In this document: piece after piece, positions 1-5,008 of the stretch
Layout of the letters: each line of letters begins with the position of its first letter
How positions within the stretch are numbered: position 1 is the stretch's first letter
Assembly (NCBI GenBank): GCA_029879555.1
Contig: JAOUQB010000178.1
Coordinates: 1 to 5,656, forward strand
Direction of reading: 5' to 3'
Origin: Nitrospirota bacterium
GTDB taxonomy: Bacteria > Nitrospirota > Nitrospiria > Nitrospirales > UBA8639
DNA length: 5,656 nt
Notes under the pieces: generated by a model
Seen by the model: only the letters and a program-made list of their open reading frames with translations
Database searches by the model: none
What the model was told of the DNA's origin: nothing
Made by a program: the position numbers and the translations under genes

Positions 1-944
1 TCGAAGACATGGATCCGATAATAAAAATCTTCCCGTAGAGTTCCCTCGGCCATCAGGGTTTGGAGATTGCGGTTAGTCGCGGTAATCAGCCGAACATTGA
101 CCTTCATCGCGCGGTCATCCCCCACCCGTCTGATCTCGCTTTCCTGCAACACCCGGAGCAGCTTGAGTTGAAGCAAAGGGCTGGTGTCTCCGATTTCATC
201 GAGGAATAAGGTTCCGCCGTCTGCTGCTTGAAACACGCCGATCTTGTCTCGAATGGCACCGGTGAACGCACCTTTCACGTGGCCAAATAATTCGCTTTCC
301 AATAATGTTTCAGGAATCGCTGAACAATTGATCGCAAAAAACGGTTTGTCCTTCCGGGCACTCAGGGCATGAATAGCTCGTGCGGCCAACTCCTTGCCGG
401 TGCCGGATTCTCCCGTCAGCAACACGGTCACATCGCTTTGGGCCGCGAGTCGTAACCGACGAAAGACTTCTTGCATCGCCGGGCTTTTGCCCGTCAGTTG
501 GTGAAACGCTTCTCGGGATTGAGTCTGCTCTTCCAGGACGGCGATTTTTTGGTTGCTGAGAATAAACGAGGTGAGATCGGTAAAGGTCCCGACTGCGCCG
601 GCCACCTGTCCCTCTTCATCTCTCAGAATCGAGACATTCCCAAAGAGGTAGAGTTCTCTTCCGTCTTTGCCTAAGACCTTACATTCTTGATTGCAAATAC
701 CCCATGGATAGGGGGAAGGATTGTCGAGAAATTCCGTGAGAACCCGAAAGCCTTTACAATTTTGGCCTTCTAACATGTGGCAGGATTGTCCAATGACATC
801 ATTGCTGGAATAGCCGGTGATTCGTGCCGCGCCGGTGCTCCAGGCCACAATATGGCCCTTGGCATCGACGGTGAAGACACCGTCAGCCATCACGTCCAGC
901 ATGTTATTCAAGATGGCGGGATTTTTTCGGAAATCCAATTCCAT
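1..944 (-). CDS. PAS domain sigma-54-dependent transcriptional activator (3' part beyond window)
   Basis: The first 314 residues are present; the gene runs off the left edge. A PAS sensor domain spans about residues 13-130, with a Cys cluster at C55, C63, C84 and C88. A linker follows, then the sigma-54 AAA+ domain from about residue 150. Visible motifs are Walker A GESGTGKE (178-185), the sigma-54 contact loop GAFTGA (225-230), Walker B GGTLFLDE (243-250), the ATNRNL sensor region (289-294) and the REDFYYR arginine-finger segment (304-310). A Fis-type DNA-binding domain is expected in the missing C-terminus. There is no receiver domain, so the PAS probably senses a small molecule or redox state directly. 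Proteins of this family use ATP to open sigma-54 RNA polymerase complexes. The start at 944 puts Met just before the PAS, but only a weak, distant AAGG precedes it. The frame stays open upstream to tandem TAG codons at 1082-1077; that extension looks non-coding. The gene lies downstream of the exported-protein gene and may be cotranscribed with it. Confidence 0.95.
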   Translation of the reverse strand, partial: MELDFRKNPAILNNMLDVMADGVFTVDAKGHIVAWSTGAARITGYSSNDVIGQSCHMLEGQNCKGFRVLTEFLDNPSPYPWGICNQECKVLGKDGRELYLFGNVSILRDEEGQVAGAVGTFTDLTSFILSNQKIAVLEEQTQSREAFHQLTGKSPAMQEVFRRLRLAAQSDVTVLLTGESGTGKELAARAIHALSARKDKPFFAINCSAIPETLLESELFGHVKGAFTGAIRDKIGVFQAADGGTLFLDEIGDTSPLLQLKLLRVLQESEIRRVGDDRAMKVNVRLITATNRNLQTLMAEGTLREDFYYRIHVF

Positions 945-1021
945 GAGATGCAGAGGGAACAGCCTTGAAAAAAAGGAGATGCTGGTGAATGACGAAATAG
1001 GAAAGGTGGACTGGGAGGTTG

Positions 1022-1055
1022 ATACACCTGGCCTCACACAGGATGCCAGGTGTAT
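1022..1055. repeat. Perfect 11-bp inverted repeat (hairpin) between two genes
   Basis: The arms ATACACCTGGC (1022-1032) and GCCAGGTGTAT (1045-1055) are exact reverse complements with a 12-nt loop. The hairpin sits 25 nt after the stop of the exported-protein gene and 78 bp before the PAS regulator start. No T-run follows on either strand, so it is not a standard intrinsic terminator. It could be a partial terminator, an mRNA-stabilising 3' structure that lowers expression of the regulator relative to upstream genes, or a protein-binding dyad. The sequence does not decide among these. Confidence 0.6.
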
Positions 1056-1079
1056 TCGTTCTCCTGCCGCTCTCGTCTA

Positions 1080-2855
1080 CTACGAGCCGTTTGCGGTCTT
1101 TCCCAAGTCTAATTGTGCTGCCAACAACGATTTGAACGTCGGGTCGGTGTTGACGATTCCCTTGAGCGTATCGTTCTCTAACATATAGGCCCAACCTTGT
1201 GGGGTGGCGCCTGGAATCTTTTCGTACCAATCTTTCGCTTGATGCAAGAGGTCTAGCATGGCGGGATTATCACGTGGTACCTGAAACGCGAGGCTATATG
1301 CCATGGCATAGGCGGCTGTGAATTTATTCAAAGGATCTTTGGTCAGATCAAAGGCTTTCTTGGCCGAGTCATATCCCTTGTGAATATCAGGGTCGTCGAA
1401 ATGCCGGTTCCAAGCCACTTTTCCAATGCGGGCCCAGGCTAATTCCAAGAGTACTTCGGCACGCACTTCTTCTTGTTCCGCCGGGACTGCCGCCAGCAAT
1501 TCTTGGGGGGAGGAGAGGGCGGCCATTTGGTCATTGTTCCAGCGATACGTTGACGTCAGATGTAAACGGTTTTGAAAATCTCCCGGTTCAGTGGAGGCGA
1601 GGGCTTCCATGACCGGAATCATTCGATATAAATAGTCTGCAGGGGTCGGTTCAGATTTTCCACCGGTGACCATCCCTAAGCCTAAATCAAAACGATCTGT
1701 TTGTGATTTCACCGTCCAATACAATTCATTAAATCGCTGCGTTAATCGATCACCGTCAATCGCCACGCCATTGAGGCGACCTCCATAGGTCAATAAGCCT
1801 TGATACAGTTGATTGGCAAAGACACTCAAGACCTCTTTATTGTTAGGGGCAATCATTAAGACACGATTGAGTTGCATGAGTGTTTCTAACGGCGTTGGGG
1901 CTGCCAGTGCCTGTGTGATCCCAGCCATCGCGGCGTCGTTTTGATCATCCGGTCCAAACCATTTCGTGGAACGAGGCACAAATCCCCCAGCATCGACGAC
2001 AAACGGAATGGTGGTGCCATGGGGACCATCCAGAGGAAAATCAAGCACGGCGTGGTCGGTGGGGAATCCCAATCGTTTCAGGTCAGAGAGCACGACCCAC
2101 TTCACGTTGACGGATTGAATGACCCGTTGCACTTTTTTGTAGGGCACGACCCAATCGGCTGCCCCCGGCCCATTAGACACAGGAGCCGTCAAAGGGTTGG
2201 GATACGTAATGGTGGTGGTGACAAAATGGGTGGGCGCCGCATGAACCATACTTTCATCGGGTGAGGGAAATGAGGCATGAGGTAAGGTCCCAAATTCCAC
2301 AGCTTGAATGGTAAAAGGGTTCGATGATTCCTGATGAGCAATGTCATGCATGACGAAAAATGAGGGAGCCAATTGCTTACTGGCTGTTTCGGCAATATAA
2401 AATTGTTGAAAATCTTGAAAATCAACTAATTTTCCTGGACCTGGCCAAATATTATCTAACCCGCCGTCATGATGATTCACCGCTCCGGCATGGGCTTCCG
2501 AACGGCGCTGAGCACACCATTCGTAGATGGGGCTCAACCCATCAGGAAACTGTCCGTTACCCAGCAATTGCTGTTGGGCCATTTTCAATAAACACACAAA
2601 ATCTCGTTGCCCAGCGGCCACACGATCACCTTTGCTCACAGCATTGGCGTATTCCGTGATGGTGGAGAGCCATGCAGCTTGATTGGTAGACGTCGCGTCG
2701 TCAGACCAGGCGATGGTGGTGGGCATAAGAAAGAAGGCACAGAAAACAAGAACCCACTTGGCAAGAGAGATTTTCGATGGATGAAGAACGGACACAGAAG
2801 CGGCTCCGTGTACTGGGGTATTATTCACATTTATTTGATGACAAGCTGTACGCAT
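1080..2855 (-). CDS. Exported protein of unknown family, helical repeat-like C-terminus
   Basis: The product is 591 residues and I do not recognise its family. The start is well supported: GAGGAGGAG (2872-2864) lies 8 nt before ATG 2855. The N-terminus has an unusually long hydrophilic n-region of about 30 residues, then a hydrophobic stretch (about 32-49) ending in a plausible signal peptidase site near TTIAWS, so it is probably periplasmic. The part from 120 to 280 is rich in His (H122, H128, H129, H170, H174, H193, H205, H210, H268, H279) and includes an HDIAH motif at 170-174. From about 310 onward the sequence becomes Ala/Leu-rich and helical. Pieces such as 465-482, 495-505 and 511-524 suggest degenerate TPR-like helical hairpins. 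C88 and C113 could form a disulphide. It lies 83 bp downstream of the cupredoxin gene on the same strand, so a role beside a copper protein is possible, but no function can be assigned. Confidence 0.88.
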   Translation of the reverse strand: MRTACHQINVNNTPVHGAASVSVLHPSKISLAKWVLVFCAFFLMPTTIAWSDDATSTNQAAWLSTITEYANAVSKGDRVAAGQRDFVCLLKMAQQQLLGNGQFPDGLSPIYEWCAQRRSEAHAGAVNHHDGGLDNIWPGPGKLVDFQDFQQFYIAETASKQLAPSFFVMHDIAHQESSNPFTIQAVEFGTLPHASFPSPDESMVHAAPTHFVTTTITYPNPLTAPVSNGPGAADWVVPYKKVQRVIQSVNVKWVVLSDLKRLGFPTDHAVLDFPLDGPHGTTIPFVVDAGGFVPRSTKWFGPDDQNDAAMAGITQALAAPTPLETLMQLNRVLMIAPNNKEVLSVFANQLYQGLLTYGGRLNGVAIDGDRLTQRFNELYWTVKSQTDRFDLGLGMVTGGKSEPTPADYLYRMIPVMEALASTEPGDFQNRLHLTSTYRWNNDQMAALSSPQELLAAVPAEQEEVRAEVLLELAWARIGKVAWNRHFDDPDIHKGYDSAKKAFDLTKDPLNKFTAAYAMAYSLAFQVPRDNPAMLDLLHQAKDWYEKIPGATPQGWAYMLENDTLKGIVNTDPTFKSLLAAQLDLGKTANGS

Positions 2856-2863
2856 GAACCCAA

Positions 2864-2872
2864 CTCCTCCTC
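2864..2872 (-). promoter_or_regulatory. Strong Shine-Dalgarno for the exported-protein gene
   Basis: GAGGAGGAG on the minus strand ends 8 nt before ATG 2855. It fixes that start and therefore the long n-region of the signal peptide, in preference to an internal start closer to the hydrophobic core. Confidence 0.75.
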
Positions 2873-2909
2873 ACAAACATGTTGAATGAAACGTAGTGGT
2901 TGATTGGTC

Positions 2910-2925
2910 GGGGGCTTGTACCCCC
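2910..2925. repeat. GC hairpin between cupredoxin and exported-protein genes
   Basis: GGGGG (2910-2914), a 6-nt loop and CCCCC (2921-2925) form a short, strong hairpin 13 nt after the cupredoxin stop codon. No T-run follows on the minus strand, so a processing or attenuating element inside an operon is more likely than a full terminator. Confidence 0.45.
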
Positions 2926-2938
2926 TTGGGCAAAGCGG

Positions 2939-3433
2939 TCACTGTACCATACCCGGATTCTCACGCACCACGATGGTACCTCGCATGATATGGCCTGGTA
3001 AATCGCAGAAATAGGGATAAGTCCCAGGCCGAACTGGCGTAAACTCAATTTCGGTTTGCCCGCGGGTTGGCAACAGCACCCGGACAAACCCCTCTTTGGC
3101 AAAATGTGGGGCCCCATTGCCACTCACGGCCACGTGGGAGTCGGCTAATAATCCTATGGGGACAAAGGCATGCAGTTCAGTATCTAAATTTTTCAAGACT
3201 AATCGTGTTTTTTGACCCATCGTGATGGTCAAGGAATTAGGCCGAAACTCCCTCGATCGGATATTGATCGTCACTTCGAGGGCTTCCAGATTAGGGATGG
3301 GGGAAAGGCTAGCCTGAGTGGCACTCCAAGCTGGAAAAGCCGAAACCAAGCACACGAAAGTCGTGATCACAAGTACCATCAGTTCTTGTGGGGAGAGAGG
3401 GGAGCAATAGCGTCGGTATGCATTCATGATCAT
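2939..3433 (-). CDS. Secreted cupredoxin (type 1 copper-like, blue copper fold)
   Basis: The product is 164 residues. The N-terminus has a Sec-type signal (hydrophobic core about 19-34, likely cut after PAWS near residue 37), so the mature protein should be periplasmic. The rest looks like one cupredoxin beta-sandwich: a VTINIRSREFRPNSLTI strand region (54-70), the first copper His at H88 in ELHAF, and the C-terminal metal loop YFCDLPGHIMRG with C143 and H148. In the common C..PGH...GM form the axial Met follows Gly at the eleventh position of the loop. Here that position is T153, and the only nearby Met is M150, two residues after His, so the axial ligand may differ. Such proteins usually carry electrons or handle copper. 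The start is uncertain: ATG 3433 or ATG 3427, neither with a good ribosome site (a GAAGAAGG lies about 18 nt upstream). The exported-protein gene follows 83 bp downstream. Confidence 0.92.
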   Translation of the reverse strand: MIMNAYRRYCSPLSPQELMVLVITTFVCLVSAFPAWSATQASLSPIPNLEALEVTINIRSREFRPNSLTITMGQKTRLVLKNLDTELHAFVPIGLLADSHVAVSGNGAPHFAKEGFVRVLLPTRGQTEIEFTPVRPGTYPYFCDLPGHIMRGTIVVRENPGMVQ

Positions 3434-3625
3434 ACAGCATTATACGGGGTGCCTTCTTCCGGGCGAAAGTTTGGAGTGAATCCATTGAGAAATTTTCTGC
3501 CGAAATATAAATTCAATCGCCTAGGTAAATTTATTTATTTTTGAAAAACAGACTGAATCGAAGAGAAGTTCTAAAGATATTGAGGAACTGGCCGAAACAG
3601 TATGGAATAGGAGCACCTACCACCC
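3434..3625. other. Divergent intergenic region
   Basis: This 192-bp gap separates the cupredoxin start (-) from the small membrane-protein start (+) and must hold promoters for both. It contains an AT-rich tract (about 3515-3545). A perfect TATAAT is present on the minus strand at 3444-3439, but no good -35 hexamer lies 16-18 bp upstream of it, and it would give almost no leader before ATG 3433. On the plus strand only AGGAG (3608-3612), a ribosome-site candidate 13 nt before ATG 3626, stands out. No -24/-12 sigma-54 element was found in this gap. Confidence 0.5.
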
Positions 3626-3793
3626 ATGAATCCAATTGCCGCCCTCATAGGAAACGATACCTCAACCCTGGTTATGGGCGCTGTGCTCGTCCTAGGGGTG
3701 TTGGTCTTTGCATGGTTTGATTATCGTCGGACCTCCCGCTTGCCTCACTTGGGAACCGTCATGGTCAAAAATCGGTTAAACAGTTCGAACTAA
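3626..3793 (+). CDS. Small single-pass membrane protein, hypothetical (55 aa)
   Basis: ATG 3626 to TAA 3793 encodes 55 residues. A single hydrophobic helix spans about residues 14-31 (LVMGAVLVLGVLVFAWF). It is followed by a basic tail (YRRTSR, then K48 and R50), so by the positive-inside rule the N-terminus should face out and the C-terminus the cytoplasm. A ribosome-site candidate AGGAG lies 13 nt upstream, slightly far. The shape resembles small accessory subunits of respiratory complexes, such as CcoQ-type proteins, but there is no diagnostic motif and I do not assign a family. It is divergent from the cupredoxin gene. Its stop overlaps the stop of a convergent small ORF on the other strand. 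Confidence 0.65.
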   Translation: MNPIAALIGNDTSTLVMGAVLVLGVLVFAWFDYRRTSRLPHLGTVMVKNRLNSSN

Positions 3794-3891
3794 GCTTCTA
3801 AGTTTTTCCCTTCCGCATCTTTGTCTTCCTCCTGCAGATTTTTCCGCTTTTCAAATTTGTACGTGTCTAAGACTTTGTCAGACGGCCCCAT
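3790..3891 (-). CDS. Small highly charged ORF, hypothetical (33 aa)
   Basis: ATG 3891 to TAG 3790 encodes 33 residues with a strikingly charged sequence, including YKFEKRKNLQEEDKDAEGK; it is probably a soluble helix. Nothing identifies a family. The start is unsure. An AGGAGG on this strand (3927-3922) is 30 nt from ATG 3891 but only 12 nt from an in-frame TTG at 3909, which would add six residues. The frame also stays open to ATG 3936 (48 residues), which lacks a ribosome site. The ORF follows the zinc-ribbon gene on the same strand with no terminator visible between them, so it may share its sigma-54 transcript. It overlaps the end of the convergent 55-residue gene by 4 bp. It could also be a chance ORF or the remnant of a longer gene. 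Confidence 0.4.
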   Translation of the reverse strand: MGPSDKVLDTYKFEKRKNLQEEDKDAEGKNLEA

Positions 3892-3968
3892 TTTAGAATG
3901 AGGGAACAAGACGACCAAGCTCCTCCTAGAGACCATGAAACTTTCAGGAATGAATCGAATGAGTAGGG

Positions 3969-4166
3969 CTAGCTGGCAATATGGAAGGAACGACCTGGCG
4001 ATGTGGCGACTGGCTCACGAAACAGACTGGGGCGGTACGAATGTCGAAGACGACGTGCATGGTCTGGGCAAATACCATGGGAAATTTTGGCAAGTGGACG
4101 TTCTGACATCTGCCTGTGCACGTCTTGTAAACCTTCTTGCTGACACCATGCACAAATCTGAATCAT
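3969..4166 (-). CDS. Small CxxC...HGICxxH putative zinc-ribbon protein (65 aa)
   Basis: The product is 65 residues with ICAWCQQEG at the N-terminus (C5, C8) and SHGICPDHARRL in the middle (H30, C33, H36). The order CxWC then HGICPxH matches a short Cys/His module that I recall both as a C-terminal tail of PAS kinases and response regulators and as stand-alone small proteins in bacteria such as Nitrospira. C5, C8, C33 and H36 (or H30) are the likely metal ligands. The C-terminal 25 residues are basic and probably disordered. It is likely cytoplasmic, with no signal peptide. The start is supported by AAGGAAG (4181-4175), 8 nt before ATG 4166. A strong sigma-54 promoter lies about 40 nt upstream, which also favours this frame over two overlapping open frames, on the plus strand (3935-4183) and on the minus strand (4153-3944). 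The molecular role is unknown; protein-protein contact or metal/redox sensing are possibilities. Confidence 0.8.
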   Translation of the reverse strand: MIQICAWCQQEGLQDVHRQMSERPLAKISHGICPDHARRLRHSYRPSLFREPVATSPGRSFHIAS

Positions 4167-4216
4167 ATGTTGTTCTTCCTTGAGGCTAAATCATTGAACC
4201 ATGCAACCATGAAATA

Positions 4217-4232
4217 TGCAAAGACAGCGCCA
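4217..4232 (-). promoter_or_regulatory. Sigma-54 (-24/-12) promoter of the zinc-ribbon gene
   Basis: On the minus strand the 16 bases read TGGCGCTGTCTTTGCA. Against the consensus TGGCACGNNNNTTGCW, 10 of 12 defined positions match, including the invariant GG (4231-4230) and GC (4219-4218) at the correct spacing. The predicted +1 is near 4206, leaving a 40-nt leader that contains the AAGGAAG ribosome site. Transcription from it needs an AAA+ activator of the kind encoded at 944-1. Confidence 0.8.
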
Positions 4233-4300
4233 CAAATTCACCCCATACTAAATTTCAGAAAACGCCAGAGTTTGAGGGTTTTTCAACCAAGGTGTTTCTG

Positions 4301-4316
4301 CTTCCTGAGACAAATC
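4301..4316 (-). repeat. GTCTCAG motif copy A, putative activator site
   Basis: On the minus strand this reads GATTTGTCTCAGGAAG. It is the inverted partner of copy C (4406-4421), matching 15 of 16 positions. Its centre lies about 103 bp upstream of the predicted sigma-54 start site, a usual distance for an enhancer-binding site. Confidence 0.5.
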
Positions 4317-4380
4317 GATACACAGGTGAATCGAAAGAGATACAAAGGTGGTGGTCCTCCCAATAATGCAAGGAGGTTTC

Positions 4381-4396
4381 TAGTTGTCTCAGATAG
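4381..4396 (+). repeat. GTCTCAG motif copy B, putative activator site
   Basis: This reads TAGTTGTCTCAGATAG and matches copy A at 12 and copy C at 11 of 16 positions, with the core GTCTCAG identical. It lies in the same orientation as copy C and 25 bp before it, centred about 182 bp upstream of the predicted start site. Confidence 0.4.
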
Positions 4397-4405
4397 ATGA
4401 CGAGG

Positions 4406-4421
4406 GATTGGTCTCAGGAAG
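4406..4421 (+). repeat. GTCTCAG motif copy C, putative activator site
   Basis: This reads GATTGGTCTCAGGAAG. It forms with copy A an inverted repeat with a single mismatch, enclosing 89 bp. The two arms could instead pair as the base of a long hairpin in RNA. Centred about 207 bp upstream of the predicted sigma-54 start, it is 50 bp downstream of the cytochrome c stop codon. Confidence 0.5.
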
Positions 4422-4470
4422 GTTGGGGGGACGAGGTAAAACTGGTAACGATCAAAATATGCGGTGGTAC

Positions 4471-4833
4471 TTAGGGCTCGATGAGTAACTGTTTAATTTG
4501 GGAGCCGTTTTTATCGAAGGATTTTTTCAATGTGAATAAGTGGTCGGTAATGGCCTGGGCTTCATCAGCTGGCATGGTCTGAAAGACAGGCATCTCTCTT
4601 TCATGTCCGGTTTCGGTGGTGATGTAGCTGATAATCTCTTGTGGGCTTTTGATGGTCAGGATATTGGCGGGCATCCCATCAAAAAGGTTTCCGGTTCCCT
4701 TCACTCCATGACAGTCTGCGCAATGGTAGTTAAACAGTTGTTCTCCTGTGGTGAGATCGGGATGATCATGCTGATCTTGTGAACACCCAGAGGCACTCAC
4801 AACTATCAGGCTCACGAGCAAGAAAGATTTCAT
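4471..4833 (-). CDS. Small monohaem cytochrome c, probable lipoprotein
   Basis: From ATG 4833 the product is 120 residues. It begins MKSFLLVSLIVVSASGC, a short lipoprotein-type signal with C17 as the probable lipidated Cys (the -3 residue is Ala, not the usual Leu). The mature domain of about 104 residues has one haem c site, CADCH (C38, C41, H42), and a likely axial Met at M81 in REMPVF. This is the class I cytochrome c layout (family of cytochrome CBB3/c-type proteins) and implies an electron carrier tethered to a membrane facing the periplasm. An alternative ATG at 4869 adds 12 residues before the signal and has no ribosome site; ATG 4833 has a weak GGA 6 nt upstream, so I prefer 4833. The gene is divergent from selO. 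Redox partners cannot be named, though the nearby cupredoxin is a possible one. Confidence 0.9.
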   Translation of the reverse strand: MKSFLLVSLIVVSASGCSQDQHDHPDLTTGEQLFNYHCADCHGVKGTGNLFDGMPANILTIKSPQEIISYITTETGHEREMPVFQTMPADEAQAITDHLFTLKKSFDKNGSQIKQLLIEP

Positions 4834-5008
4834 ACATTTTCCATGAATTTGTGCGGTGTGAAACATCATTGATCAAAGGATGGCTCGGTCAACTTGGATT
4901 TTCTTTGGAGGGGCAGCATTCCCTTGTTCAACCATACCACGCCTCATGATTACCAGCTAGCTTTGGCCGTTGCTTGTGGAAGGGCCGGTTACCGGGGATA
5001 ATACCAAC
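4834..5008. other. Divergent promoter region between cytochrome c and selO
   Basis: This 175-bp gap should contain promoters for both flanking genes. I see only weak candidates: TTGTTC and TGATTA spaced by 17 bp on the plus strand, starting around 4927, and an 8-bp palindrome TTGATCAA at 4869-4876. A GGGGA at 4994-4998 may serve as the selO ribosome site, 10 nt before ATG 5009. No convincing sigma-54 element is present. Confidence 0.4.

Larger units (their letters stand above)
4233..4470. other. Intergenic region upstream of the sigma-54 promoter
   Basis: This 238-bp gap between the cytochrome c stop and the sigma-54 promoter contains the three GTCTCAG motifs and a small CCTCC/GGAGG dyad (4356-4360 and 4372-4376). 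An open plus-strand frame crosses it (4137-4400), but its composition (many Arg, Asn, Phe, no domain, no ribosome site) and its overlap with the promoter argue that it is not a gene. No terminator with a T-run was seen after the cytochrome gene. Confidence 0.55.

Noticed and set aside
945..1082. In-frame upstream extension of the PAS regulator back to tandem TAG codons, with GTG 1037 as an alternative start; also read-through fusion with the exported protein, which is in the same frame
   Set aside because: The extension is Ser/Phe-rich, unlike a PAS N-terminus, and crosses the hairpin. Two successive TAG codons make read-through very unlikely.
904..1230. Minus-strand open frame of 108 codons
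   Set aside because: It overlaps the end of the exported-protein gene and the start of the regulator in another frame, with no recognisable domain.
3439..3444. Perfect TATAAT on the minus strand as the cupredoxin -10 box
   Set aside because: There is no matching -35 hexamer, and the start site would fall on or next to the start codon; kept only as a note.
3571..3612. Plus-strand TTGAGG ... TGGAAT spaced by 17 bp as promoter of the small membrane protein
   Set aside because: Both hexamers are poor matches and the leader would be only about 10-15 nt.
3935..4183. Plus-strand open frame of 82 codons
   Set aside because: It lies opposite the zinc-ribbon gene, which has a conserved-looking CxxC/HGICxxH pattern, a good ribosome site and a sigma-54 promoter on the other strand.
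4137..4400. Plus-strand open frame of 87 codons
   Set aside because: It runs across the zinc-ribbon start, the sigma-54 promoter and motif copies, shows no domain and has no ribosome site.
4301..4421. Inverted repeat as ends of an insertion sequence or small transposon
   Set aside because: The 89 bp between the arms have no coding content, no flanking target duplication was seen, and a third motif copy inside fits regulatory sites better.
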